DNA of 64,000 nucleotides from Lates calcarifer (GCF_001640805.2 NC_066852.1:2129245-2193244); one strand, 5' to 3'. Positions 26,098 through 42,273 are shown, counted from the stretch's first letter. Notes: a model not told the origin generated them from the letters alone. Numbers and translations: made by a program.

Positions 26098-27366
26098 CTG
26101 CAAGAGAAGACACAGAGGTTAAACAGAAGATAAAGAGCTTGAACAAAGTATTTACAGCGTGTTTGTTACTGAAACTTTAGGTCTAAGTCCAATTACTGGC
26201 AGTCAAGCTAATCTCCCACAAATCTAGTTTGCTGGAACATATTGATAAAAACAAAAACGGTCATTTAACAACTTTAATTACAGATTGCCGTGTGGAAAAC
26301 TTTGAGTGAGGTTCACTTTCCAGGAGGGGAAACGGCCTAAATTACACATATTCCCAACTACAACAAACCCAAAGGACAAAATGGTCATAATATATCTGCA
26401 GGGAGCTGATAAGGGTCGTGATCAATAGTGTGACTCAATGACAGTTTGCAGCCTGTACTCTGGATTGAAACAGAAACTTCCTCCTCTCTCTTTCGCTTCT
26501 CGACACTCCCATTATCACCCACACACACATTCTTCAGCTGCTTAGCGATGGAGGACAGCCCGACAAAAAGCAGCGCCGGACATTGTTATTTTATTTTACA
26601 GCTGCTTTACTATATTTTTCTTTCTTGCAGGACATTTATGTTTCATATCTGCTCAAATCAATCAGCTGTTACTTCTACACAGAGCTACTGACTCGTTTTC
26701 CATAACATGTACAGGTTGGAGTCACTAGGTGTGAAATTAGGCCCCAAATTAGTGCATTTAGGTAAATGTTAATTGAGTTTTATAATAGCTTATTCAGAAT
26801 GTAAAATGCAAACATGCTATATAATCATTTCTGTACTTTATTACAGTTTGTGGCAAAGTTATGTTGCATGTTCAGTTTGAAAAAGGTCAAAAGAAAATAT
26901 ACAAAAAATTAAAAAGAAAGAAAATGGTTGACTTCACAGTCATTATTGTGGTTATAGCTTTAACACACACACTGTGCGACCCCACACAATGAGCAAGTAA
27001 AGCCACTGTCAACAAAACATGAGCGTTAAAGCTGAGTGAGCCTCTGAACAATGTCAGCTTTTGATGTGAAGGCAACACTTTGACTTCCCAGCCTTCCTGT
27101 GCCTTTGTGTACTAATTCAGCATTTGATAAAAGGGCCAAAGGTGAACCAGTCTCCATCTTCTTCTGCTGCCAAAATCCATTTTTGGAAAACTGCCTGCAG
27201 CCTATTAATGACCACCAGTGATTTTTTTTTTTTTTCTACTGGAACCTGCTGGAAAGCAACCACAAAAATATTTCAATCTGAGCAGAGCGGCTCAGCACTG
27301 ACTTACACGCCTCTATTCATATTCAACAAATCCTGCAGCAACAAAACCAGATCTGGGCCTAGCTTT

Positions 27367-27388
27367 AAAAAAAAAAAAAAAAAAAAAA
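27367..27388 (+). repeat. Poly(A) run
   Basis: About 22 consecutive A residues. This could be the tail of a retroposed element, but no element body was recognised to the left. Confidence 0.85.
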
Positions 27389-28127
27389 GAGGTCAAATAG
27401 CTTTTAACAGAAATCACTGCTACACGTCAACACATTAGTTCTGATATAAAAAGGTATATAAATTGATAAAAACTGATGAATTTTAACAAAGTCAGAACAG
27501 ATTTATCGATCAAGTTCATTCACACAATGAATGTAATCACATGTTTATCCATCTAGTGTTTAAATAAGATCACTGAATTGTGACCATTTTTTCTAGGGAC
27601 TAAATTATATATAAGAATTTTATCTTCTTTTAATAGTTTATTTATCTGTCAGCGACCTCGCTCTGTTCACAAAGGCCTCCTCCACACGAGGATGTCAGCT
27701 AGCTTGTGACTCGTGCTTGTTCCTCGCATCTTTGATCTTCGAAAACAAGGTCGATTCTGTTCCTGAGCCCGCAGAGATGACAGCGGCTGGTCTTCAGACA
27801 GGTCATGGGGGAAGTCGACTGTACACGCTGCTATAGCTCTGACATGGTGGGCGTTGTGGGAAGAGAGAAACAGAGCCGGGAGGAGAGGGTGTCGAACACC
27901 ATGTGCTGGTTTTCAGTACATCATGGGTGTGTCAAAAGCCCCCATGATCACAGGACAAACCTCTCTGGACATGAGATATGATGTGATAAAAACTTTTATA
28001 TCTTTATGTTGGGTCATAAATGATCTGCAGCCCCCTGACTCTCAGCACCCATTTTGTTTTGCGTTGGATCTTTATATCATCTTGTGCATCCATTTTCTTG
28101 CTTGATATATTTGACAATTACAGGCTG

Positions 28128-28133
28128 TTTATT
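28128..28133 (-). terminator. prxl2b: Candidate prxl2b polyadenylation signal
   Basis: Plus-strand tttatt gives AATAAA on the minus strand, about 720 bases after the prxl2b stop. Other AATAAA-like hexamers lie further on (near 27640), so the true site is uncertain. Confidence 0.3.
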
Positions 28134-28852
28134 CCTTCGTTTATGACTCGTAATCAATTTTGAACAATGTTGCCCTGTAATAATCAGCTTGTCTGTGCAT
28201 GTTAAAATGCAAAGTTCAATGCAGTTTCTTACATTATGTTTAAAAACCAGTAGGCACAAAGCTCATGCTCATAATCTGTGGCAGAGACAATCTTACTCAC
28301 TCTCAGATCCCAAAAATCAGGCTTTAATATCTGGCTCTTGTGTGCTATGCTAAAGACTTTCTATTCTTAGAATAATAACAGTAATCCGCAGCATGTTAAA
28401 CCTATTAATTTCTCCATGTTATACTTGACATTTAATTCTATAGAGCACGACACTACATGATGGTCTTTGTGAGAAAAGTATACATTTCATAAATCTCCGG
28501 TGAGGCTGCCAGCGCTGTACAGTAACTCCTCTGTTTGTGCTTGAAAAGTGTTTTTAAGTACAATTTTTTACAAGGTTTTTGGAGCCTGCAACACAGATAC
28601 TGACAGACCATGAAGATGGAGTAATGAGTGTGAAACTGTGTGTGAAGAGGCTTCTCTGATGCATGTGTCACTACTGACGTAAAACAGAGTCGGCTGAAAA
28701 ACGCTGTGCTTCAGTAAAAACAATAATACCATTCGCTTCTTTTCTGTTTAGCCTTTTGAAAGTGGCCGTGTTCACTCATGGGCATCAGTAAAACAATAGA
28801 AGCTGAGGAGGAGGAATAAAGAAAACACTGGGAGGGGAAGTGATGTGTATCA

Positions 28853-31800
28853 TCATAAGATGTCATTATCATGGGATTTTCCTCTTACCACTGGCCTCTG
28901 TCCTGCTGTTACTTTAGCCGAGATCCCCAAAGCCTTGGAAATATCCTCCAGAGGCACAAAGTCTCCAGGTGAATCCTGGATGAAGTGCATCAGGACCTTT
29001 TCACCACCTTCGAAGAGCAAAACACATTCACAAAGTATCATAAAGCGAGCAGCTTGTCGACTTTAACCAAAGCAGTAAGAGACTGTAACGAATTTGCTTT
29101 GGCGAACTCATGACTCAGGCCGACACATAAAAGTAGTAATAATATACAGCACAAAGTTCAGTTCAACATTTAACACAGATTACATATCCAGGTGCTGCTG
29201 CTGGTGATACAGGATCTACTAATAAAAGAGAAATAAAGAAATGTCAGTCCTCTAAAAATATCCAGTGCAGTCTGCTTTTACCTCGAAGCCTCTCTTTAAT
29301 AACTGAGTATTAAAGAACTAAATTGCTTCCTAAAACATTCTGATTTAAGCCTCAGTCTTCTTCAGGTGCTCATAAAGGAGTGATGCTGGAACTCTCCCAG
29401 TAAGGACTTTTAAAATGGAGCCAAGGTTTTTTAAAATGTGGAGTCTGACAGGACAGGATGACTTCTTTGTCGGTCATGCTGCCATACCACACCATAAAAG
29501 TGAGTCGCTGCCCACTCACAGAGAGTCAGCACACTTTCGGTGAAGGACTTGTGCAACTTTTCTTTCTTGCTGCCACACTAATAAAGAAACTGAAACGGGA
29601 ACGTCGGTCTAACTGCCTCACCACAGTCTTACTATGGTGGTATGTTTCATTCCACCCCTCCCTAAAACTGCTTTTTATTTTATATGTTGTTATGCAATCA
29701 GTGATTTTGACTATGCTGCTTCACTAAGTTAGAAATCCTCTCCCACGTGCAGATAAACTTCCCAAACGCTGTAACCCCATCCAGGAGTAAAATTTGCACA
29801 TTAATAGATTCATTGTTTTGTATACAGGAAAATAAAGTAATAATGAAAGGCAGCAACCCTGCAGAGCTTTAATGCGGAGTGGTTTGGAGAGGTCATTCTG
29901 AACCTCTGACCTACACTGAAGTGATGCAGCGCTGCCCTCTAGAGGACAAACTGTGAAACTGCAGTTTCATCATTTCTTTGCCTTCATTCGAGGTCAATTA
30001 CACTCTGAAATCCCTGTTTATTAGGGCTTTAAACCATCACTGCTTCTGTCAGACCTTTATTAATACTCCCCCTCTGATGTATATTAACTGTACCTTTGGC
30101 CACAATGAGCATGCCTCCGCTCTGCAGCAGATCTCCGGAGAAGTTTCCCTGGATTCCTTCAGCGCTGGCCTGAAAACAGCAGAGTCAGTCTGTATCAGCA
30201 ACTTTACCCTCACTCCTGTGACCACAGGACAAACAGTATGAACCATGAAGTTATCTACCTTTGCAGCTACATCTCGTACTTTCTTCCCCAGAGCAGCAGG
30301 GAGCACACTCAAGGCTGTGTACCTGAGCAGGAAGAACATTTATAGATCATCACAAAGTATCTTATCAGTGGTCAAAGTTAATCTATCACTTCAAAGTTAA
30401 GTGTATTAGTGCTTCAATTAACAAATTATTTTCATTACATTTGTATTTTCTTGGTGTATACAATATAAAACTGTCCAAAACCCAAAGATAATCAGTTTAC
30501 CGTCATAAAGAAAGTAAAGCATCTGATCCTCACATCTAAAAACTGGAACCAAATATTTGATAAATCAATTATCAAAACGTTTTTCTCTCTCTCTGAATCT
30601 CTCTCTTGATCTCTTAATCAATGAATCGACTAATTGTTGCAGCTCTAAAGAATATTATTCTTATTGTATTAAGCATCTAATCATCTTTAACAAACGACAG
30701 CGATTCAAATCATGGTCACAGCAACCTCTCATTAACATAAATCAAACAACTTCTCCATTACATCTGAGGAACATGGATTTACTGAACTCACCTCTTGAAG
30801 CCCAAATCCTTGTAGCTTTTCTTTTTTTCATCCACGTAAATGGCTTAAAGAGAAGATCGATGATTATTTACAATCCAACTCATTTGGGAGACGCTTGAAT
30901 TTTATCAAAACCACAAGGAAATAAATGTAATTTGTCCATCATGGCAGTTTAAGAATTGAAGGATTGGGCCATAATAGATGTATGATGCAATAAACGTTGG
31001 TCTTTTGTGGTTTATTTATGCAGTTGGATCATTTTCCATCATAAAAAGTAATGTGACGTTCAAAATAACTTCTAAAATTAATGACTAGTCAGAGAGAAAA
31101 TGGACCAATTAAGCCTGCAGTGTGCAAACCGTTTGCATCTGTGTGACAGGATGTGTTTTCCATTTTTATAAAAGCTCCACATATTTGTCATTTTTTAAAA
31201 ACTGGACCACAAGACAAAAATCATTTCTGTGAGAAGTGTAAGTGCTGCTTACATCCTTTAAAAAACCCTCCGTCCGTGAACTCCTTCACCCCAAACTCCT
31301 CTGGTCCGATGCCCACCAGTGCCACACCGCTGGCTCTCATGTCCGGCTCCAGTTTGCTGATCTCTGACGCCGTCCACCGACACACCTGACAGCCAAACCT
31401 GCGCAGGAAGAACAAGACCACGGGCTGGTCCTGCCACAGAGACTGGAGCTCCACACTCTGAAACACAAACAGGGAAATACTATTGAATGAACTTTTTTAA
31501 ATGTCAGTTCATCTGTTGATTATTGTCTCACTGACATAAGTATTCAGACCCTTTAGTAAGTGCTCAGTTGATGCACTGGTTTCCTCCAGACCCCAGTTCT
31601 TCTGTTTCTAACATTTCCAAACAAGATCTCTGCTGTTCATCCCTGGTTTTTGGTCACCTATTTTACCAAGGCCCTTCTCCCACAGTCTGCCTGTTATGCA
31701 ATGTAAGCTATAGACAGGTGTGCGTCTTTCCAAATCATCCAATCAACGTAATTTGCCACAGGTGGACTCCAATCAAGGTGTAGAAACATCTCAAAGACAA

Positions 31801-32211
31801 TCAAGAGAAATGGCACGCATAGCAAAGAGTCTGAATACTTATGGAAATGTGAAGTGTTAGAGTTGTAGTTGTTATGAAACCATACATCATAGACTCAAAC
31901 AGTGCAGTATCATGATTCATATTCTCATGTAATCCCATCAGATCATCATTATGTCACAGCGGGGCGTCATTTCACAACAATTATGTGACTGCTGAGAGGT
32001 AATGGCAGGTTTAATGCAGTGATTCTCAGCAGGAAACACCGGTCTCTGAGGGAACAAGTCAACCTGCCACTTACATTAATAGAGAACACCTTTGAACATA
32101 CACTTACAGAGTATATCTGAGAGTAAAGCTCACAGCTTCATGGCTTACCTCTCCAGTTTCGGCGTTCTTCAGCAAGTTCTTTCCAACCTGAGCGAGGTCG
32201 ACGTTCGCCAT
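28853..32211 (-). CDS. prxl2b: Peroxiredoxin-like 2B, prostamide/prostaglandin F synthase
   Basis: A cytosolic thioredoxin-fold reductase of the PRXL2/AhpC-TSA group; the family reduces prostaglandin H2 and prostamide H2 to their F2-alpha forms. Six coding exons on the minus strand, from the start: 32149-32211, 31253-31457, 30792-30843, 30259-30322, 30094-30169, 28853-29007. They give 204 residues (human about 200), and all junctions are GT-AG and in phase. The N-terminus is MANVDLAQVGKNLL. The redox motif FGCQVCRW (CxxC) lies about residues 43-50 and is intact. VLPAALGKKVRDVAAK and NFSGDLLQSGG are family signatures. The C-terminus ends in HDNDIL and is not conserved. The gene is tail-to-tail with mmel1, an arrangement I recall in human 1p36.32, and divergent from slc45a1. 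Intron 1 contains a Tc1-type miniature element. Confidence 0.95.
30405..30650 (+). repeat. Teleost dispersed repeat in prxl2b intron 3
   Basis: The end reads 'aatgaatcgactaattgttgcagctcta', like a common fish repeat tail (atcgactaatcgttgcagctcta). The body has 'ataaaactgtccaaaacccaaagataatcagtttac', also typical of that family. Class not determined. Confidence 0.6.
31535..31843 (+). mobile_element. Nonautonomous Tc1/mariner miniature element
   Basis: The ends are perfect 15-bp inverted repeats: CATAAGTATTCAGAC at 31535-31549 and GTCTGAATACTTATG at 31829-31843. The terminal sequence is that of a widespread fish Tc1-like family. The interior ('gtctttccaaatcatccaat', 'caggtggactccaatcaagg', 'gtagaaacatctcaa') matches a known nonautonomous derivative as I remember it. 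No transposase frame is present. It is about 309 bp, or slightly longer if imperfect outer bases are counted, and lies in prxl2b intron 1. Confidence 0.8.
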
Positions 32212-32794
32212 TTTCTACCACACCGAGCGGACAAAGTTAAAGACAATGTAGCCTATCCACCGTGTATTATCTTATAGTAAATATGTAACGCTTGTACAAC
32301 AGTTGCAAAACAGCTACTTCCTCATACGCCCACCGAACGCTGCCGTCCAATCACATTCTGCTGCTGCTGAGGAATCAGCCAATTACAGCGCGCAGTGTAA
32401 GAGCGGAGGCGGGGTTTAGCGAGAGCAGCTGTAAACACGTGGATCTCACTACTACAATCAAACCCTGTGTATTTTATTGACGTTCTAAACGGCAGCTATT
32501 TCTTTAAGTGCACTTTTTTCTGTTCCTACGCACGAACAATTGTCTCTACAGTTTTAACATGAACTCAAAGCGGTGACTGAACGTTTGAAAAGGTTCCGTT
32601 TTTCATAAAGCAGGTTGCATAAGGTGTGTGGTGTAGGAGAGCTCAAAGTTAATTACATTTATGACATGGCCTCTGTTTGCTCTCTTCCATCTCTCAGCTC
32701 TGCTTTTTATAGCTGTGTGGCATGGCCCAGCTGTCTGTCTCATATTAACCCTGGAGAAAGCCATTTTTGTCTGCTTCAAGAACAAATGGAAAGA

Positions 32795-32930
32795 TGGAAA
32801 ATAACTGAATACATTTACTCAACCAACAGTACTCAAGTGCAATTTTGTGGTATTTTTATTTTAATTGAATATTTCCTTTTTATGCCACTTTATACTGCTA
32901 CTCCATGATTACATTTTAGCCTACAAAGTC
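32795..32930 (-). repeat. Teleost MITE-like repeat (aagtaaaagta family), inverted copy
   Basis: 'gaatacatttactcaa', 'gtactcaagtgcaattttg' and 'atgccactttatactgctactcc' fit the terminal part of the family in reverse orientation. It faces the plus-oriented internal piece at 33985-34165, so the two may be the separated halves of one older element. Confidence 0.6.
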
Positions 32931-32994
32931 ATGTTTCCATATATGTGCATTAAACAAAACAGATATAATTTAGTGAAGGAAAAAAAAAAAAAAA

Positions 32995-33017
32995 ACACAC
33001 ACACACACACACACACA
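32995..33017 (+). repeat. A run followed by (CA)n
   Basis: About 18 A residues lead directly into some 11 CA units. A-tail plus microsatellite is a usual mark of a retroposed tail, but no body was identified. Confidence 0.8.
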
Positions 33018-33984
33018 TCATCCTGTTGGTTCAGTTACAATGAATTCCTTACATCACGCCTCAGAGACCTCTCCTGTATCGAGCAGGACAACCTGCTGGC
33101 CAGATTATCTTACTGCAAGTCAATTAGACACGATGAGCCTGTTATCAGAGGTGGCCCTAAAATCACTTTATTTCTGCAGGGACCAGTCCATCCTAATGTA
33201 CTTTATGTAATAAAATGAGGCATCTATGACTTCTGATGTAATTAAGCTCCTGGAAAAATACAGCCGTCTTCATATTTATATATTAAATATTTATCTTCGT
33301 GTATCTTTATTATGATGCACCTGTATGTAACAGACATCTGACTATAGATATAGATATATATATTCAGCTTGTCCATGGACACACACACACACATCAAATG
33401 TATTTCCTGCAGAGTGACAGACCTTTTTCACAGCAAACACTTGTTCCAGGAGGAAAGGAACAGGTGTAATTGGTTACTTATAAAACGACTGCATTCCTCT
33501 GAGGTGAGCTAGTTTCATGGCCCTTGCATTGTGCATGATGAGGCTGATTCACTGTCATGGCTGAAGCATTTGATGGAGCTGAGACACTGTTTAAAAAATG
33601 CTGCTTTTTTACTGTGTCAAGTTAAACTGTCTGCTGTGAAAACGTTCTATTTGACCTTTTTCACCTTCTACACCCTGACAGTTTGTCCCTCACTATTAAT
33701 CATGGCGTTAATCATGCACACCTGTTTTCACTGTCACTGATGGAGAAGATCTGCACCAAAGAAAGTGCATCAACACAGTTCATCTTTTAACAGATCACAA
33801 CCCATAAACTGCACAAATTAAACAAGCATTTGTTCTGTTATTTGAATAACCTGACTGATAAATTACTAGATTCACCCAAACACAACACTCTCTTATCTTC
33901 AGCTGAATTACAAATAAATTGCTACTGCAACTACAACAATGTGAAAATATCATAATCCATGAATAAAACTCTTGCACATTAAAA

Positions 33985-34165
33985 AAAACTAAAGTAAAAG
34001 CACAGAAGTATCAGTGATAAAATGTACTTAAAGTATCAAAATAAAAGTACCTGCTCTGCAGAACAGTGGCCATTGATTGTCATATTATGATAATGGATGT
34101 TAATACAGATTCATCAATATATGAGCAGCATCTTAGTGTTGTAGCTGGTCAGGGTGGTAGCTAGC
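33985..34165 (+). repeat. Teleost MITE-like repeat (aagtaaaagta family), internal piece
   Basis: 'agcacagaagtatcagtg', 'tgtacttaaagtatcaaaa', 'gcagcatcttagtgttgtag' and 'ctggtcagggtggtagctag' follow the order of the internal part of this family. Confidence 0.65.
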
Positions 34166-34344
34166 ATCTGCCAGAAAAACGTGCAAGTGCCACAAAACTG
34201 CACCTAAGTACAGTTCCAGTTCTTCAGTAAATGACCCACGTTCAACCACTGTGAGATTCTGACCTCCCGTACACTATTTATAGGTTGAGAGGATGCAGAG
34301 GATGGATGTGTAGATAGACAGATGTGTTTTTGCAGCGGTGCTGA

Positions 34345-34470
34345 TGTTGCAGGGAGGGGCGTGACGTCACGGGAGAGACCGGGAGGAAGAGGCGGAGGGG
34401 GGGAGAAGAGAAGAGGGGGAAGGAGAAGGGACGGAGGAGAGAGAGAGCGGGGGGATGACTGCATCAAAGG
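34345..34470 (+). promoter_or_regulatory. slc45a1: Probable slc45a1 promoter with full CRE
   Basis: A full palindromic cAMP response element TGACGTCA lies at 34362-34369 inside a GC-rich block (gggaggggcgtgacgtcacg). A purine-rich run with GGCGG and GGGGGG stretches follows to about 34455. The nearest downstream donor of a candidate first exon is at 34596. CREB/ATF binding is inferred from the motif. Confidence 0.55.
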
Positions 34471-34595
34471 AAAAACAAAAAAAGAGAAAAAAGCAACCAT
34501 GACTTCTGTAATTCATCCTACGGTTTTTTTTTAGTATAAATCATAATGGTTGCTCTGTTTACCTACACAGTCGCAATAAATGACGAGCCGCCCCG
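34440..34595 (+). other. slc45a1: Candidate non-coding first exon of slc45a1
   Basis: The segment ends in a strong donor (gccccg then gtaagg at 34596). The next acceptor, 'tatgctgcag' ending at 35255, begins the exon that carries the slc45a1 start codon. The 5' boundary is not fixed by sequence. Confidence 0.4.
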
Positions 34596-35279
34596 GTAAG
34601 GTAATTATCATCTTTCACGTTTCAATTTGCACGCCTTCTTCATCCTCTAACACAGCCGAGTCGATTGTGTGGTCGCCACCTTAAGAGACAAATGTCAAGT
34701 CGATGAAAATATCGAGAGATAAATAGGCTAAATAGATAAAATAAGAAGTAATCGATCGATTACGCGGCTACAAAAAGGATCTGTAGCCTATTGGTCAAAT
34801 GTTTCATTTGCGTTTGAGCGACAGTGGCGCGTTATCCTTGTAAGTGTCTTCAAAGCCATCTTTATAACCCCCAGCGGCTCCATTGTGTCCGATCTGAGCT
34901 TCCTCCATGAAAAATTAAAATGGAAACAGGCTTCATGAGAGCTGTGCCGCATACTACCCTGCTGTAGTCAGCCACGCTGAGCACATGGGCTTTTGCGCAC
35001 AACACTAACATGCGCATTGGTTGCAGTGCGTCGTGCCCGTCGTTGCTGTGCCATCGTTGCTGTCTGCTGATGACTGCAGTGTCCTCTTGGTAGCACTACA
35101 CAGACCATCAGCAGCACTAAGTTACTCACATGCTCACTAAGCTAAATTGTGGTGTTCTTGATTGACCTCTAAATTGAACAATCAAGCCAAAACAAGTTGA
35201 AATAATCTGAGTTTTAACTTGTTTACAGTGTTTATTGCCCTTTTTTATGCTGCAGTGTAAACTGGCTTGAGAGAGAGAG

Positions 35280-39191
<3,912 letters not shown>

Positions 39192-41464
39192 AGAAGCCTC
39201 TTAATTTACTTTACCTCACACGCTCACTCACACACACTCACACACACTCAGTCACTCTGTCGCTTAGTGTGTTGACCTTCACAGCACCGATAGGACAAAC
39301 ACACTTTACATCCTGCCGCACACTGTACAGCACAACTCCATATATTGTTTCACAGTAATCAGCACTGCTCCTCTCAGAGCTAGACAGACAGACAGACAGA
39401 CATTGGCCACTGCTCTAATATGTGTATACATGACCAGTGTGTTCATACAGTGTGTGTGCCCCTGCATTTTTTCCTAACTTTTGAATGTGTGAATGAATCG
39501 TGGGTGAAAATGGATGAGTGTGTGAGTGACCTCTTTGAGTCTGGATAAGCTGTTCTTGTGTCTGATTCTTTGCTGTAAAATCTTGCATCATCTTTTCTTG
39601 CTTGTCTGTGTTTTAGCATAGAAATGTCGATCACTACATGCAGGCTAACCACGGCTTTCCCCCTCTTTTTCTTCCTTTTTATCAGTTGCCTAACGTCTGC
39701 ATGAGCTGCAGTGTAATCTCTCAAAGCCTTGTGTTTAATGTTTTGTTTTTTGGTCATATGGCCAAGGGAATGTCTACCTGCCTGTTTCTCTGAGTTAGCA
39801 TATTAGCATCACACTGTAAGGCAGGCTTTTTCTGACTAAATGAATGTGCTGCCAGTGACCACACACCCTCACTGTTAAATGCCACTCCATTAATTCAAGA
39901 GCTCTTTTGGCGTAATTTAGCAAAAACACACTTAATATTCCTGTGAAGCCAAACAGTGCTTAATCACAGTCTTGAAAGGCTTCACATTGTTCACATTTTA
40001 ACATCACTTTCCACACAATCTGGTCATTAATGAGACTTAACCAGTGTGCTATTCCCCCCAAATTTCACAGTTTAGCGCCAGGTGACTCTTAACTGAGCCC
40101 CAGGTATGAATACAATGCCAATTAATTACTTTAATCAGCACAAAGCCGTGACTAATAGGATGACACGCACATGTAAACACAAGCTCGAACACAAACTTTC
40201 AAAAACACAGAGAAATGTGTACTGGTGGCAAAAAAATGTTCTGTCTGGGCCCTCACTAAGCCATGGACAGCCCTGTGAGCTGTCACCCTGCTCCTGGCCA
40301 TACCATTGTAATAATGACAGTGATTCTTGTCATTATCAGGAAGAGGAGAAGTTGAAACTGGGGTGTGAATCGGCATTCATTCGGAAACCGAACAAAACAG
40401 AAGAACAGCAAACAGAGAGAAGACTCATGTGAGCTATGGGGTAACCCCGAAGGTGGACAACAGTGAAGGAAAAAAGACTGTGGGGAGGGGAGGGGGTTCA
40501 CAGAGCCAGCAGCAAGTACTTATTGTCATCATTAGGGTGCATGCTTAAGGTAGTAGGCTTCTGCTCCACCACGCTCGGCCCATCAACTCACTATTTCATT
40601 TGTTAGCCAAGTTCCTCACAGGAAGTATTACTCCTTTTCCATCCCGAAGAAGAAGCCATCTCCATCAGAAATGGTACAGATAATTAATTTTTTACATCTG
40701 TTGTGCCATGGCAAACAGTATGCTTTGTCTGCTCAGCCTCAACACGGGCATCACACCTGACTTCAGGGCTTTAACATAAGGTAAACTTCAGTATACGACA
40801 TGTTTTAAGCCTTTCATTGTGATGTTTTCATTGACTGGCTCACACACACTCGGGCGCCACAACGTTATGGTGCCGGTCATAATTGCTGCCTCAGCAGAAT
40901 GTCAATAATTGCCTACTTAAAGCCTCCTGGACTACTGGATGCACGCCATGCTAACGTTTCTGAGGAAACTGTAATTGTATGGATCATGCTGTTGCAGCTT
41001 GCTTGATAAGAAAAAAAGAACAAAACACATTGGAGTTTTTGTGTTAAATGGTACCACCTGTTGCTCAATATTAGCAGTGTTACTGTAAAAGCTACTTTTA
41101 TTCAGGGTTCAGTTAAAACTAAAATGACCATTTTGCCACTTTGGACTCCTGTGTCAGTTATTATTGTGATTTCACTGTCCCCCCAGTTGGCTTTAGCAGA
41201 AATGTTCTGCTATCCCTGTGTTCACCACATGGGGGAGCCGAGAGACACAAGACCGCAATCCATTGATTCTGTGCACTCTTTTCCATTACCAAGAGAGTGA
41301 GATTATTCCTGCTCCTTCCTGCATCTAAGCCAGCCATTTTCCATGTTAAGAAAAATTGGGTCAAGTGACATCATCTACTTATAAAGCCATGGTTTTAAAA
41401 GGCACTGCTGCTCTACAATCAGGTAACATACACACAAAATAGATATACTTAAGTAAAAAGACAA
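39192..41464. other. slc45a1 3' UTR and convergent spacer
   Basis: No coding sequence recognised. It begins with slc45a1 3' UTR rich in CA and CTCA units and ends at the probable ptma poly(A) site on the other strand. Two low-repeat blocks with TAAT cores (39.92-40.14 and 40.85-40.96 kb) could be regulatory. Confidence 0.5.
39383..39402 (+). repeat. (GACA)n microsatellite
   Basis: Five GACA units in the presumed slc45a1 3' UTR. Confidence 0.85.
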
Positions 41465-41470
41465 TTTATT
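41465..41470 (-). terminator. ptma: Candidate ptma polyadenylation signal
   Basis: Plus-strand tttatt gives AATAAA on the minus strand, about 800 bases past the ptma stop codon. A 3' UTR of that size is plausible for prothymosin genes. Confidence 0.4.
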
Positions 41471-42273
41471 TGTTAATCAGAATATACAAAGCAGTGGCTG
41501 AAGTAACCGAAATGTCATTCTGGTTCTGAAAAAGGCAATCTTGGACACAGAACTGGGCTACCCAGCCATAACATAAAACTCGTGAAAACGTAAGAAAAAA
41601 CAAAGTATAAATGGTACAAACTTGCGTGGAATGCATACAGAACAAATGACCAAAGCTTTAAGATTTAAGAGGGGGTAATTAACATTGCAAAACCCTGCAT
41701 CCGTGTAACAGGGTCAAGCAGTCTTATCAAGGAGGCGCAAGACAGAGCCCCTTTATTCATTTGCACCATCTGTTATGTTAACAGGGCAGCCAAGCCAAGG
41801 ATTAACTAGCAGCTCAACACAAAAAATTATGCCTCAACTAATAATGCTAACAACTGTCCATTAGCCCCTGCTTAAAACTTATCTTTGGTCCTTTAAGTGA
41901 ATCTGAGAGGTCAACATGAGCCTTGGAGGAGGTGAGCAGCTGCCTGTATGTATGAATCATCTGGTCAGCACTGATAATAGAGATTGTGCTTCTAACATAC
42001 TGATATAAAACTTAAAAAAAAAAGAAAAAACTGATCTAATGGTGTGGCCCAATTTGTACAAGTAGAAAAAAAGCTCATTTTAAAGACCAATAAATAACAT
42101 TTCATAAAAAAAAGGATGCAGGGCCACTATGTTTCAGGACTCCAGTGCAATGTGATAACATGGGAGCAAACAAAAAGAAATCTCTCTCAAAGATACAGAA
42201 AGCACAAGCTCTACAACACGATGTTGACCAGGCTGGTAGGACAGTGCTGCAAACGAGTAGCAGGGCAGAGGAT

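Larger units (their letters stand above)
26098..28852. other. Spacer and prxl2b 3' region
   Basis: The right part is probably prxl2b 3' UTR (minus strand). Nothing else here looks coding. A pure A run of about 22 bases lies at 27367-27388. Confidence 0.5.
32212..34344. other. Divergent spacer between prxl2b and slc45a1
   Basis: No coding sequence was recognised. The left end is the prxl2b promoter and 5' UTR; a TATA box is not obvious. The remainder contains two pieces of the aagtaaaagta repeat in opposite orientations and a CA run. Confidence 0.55.
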
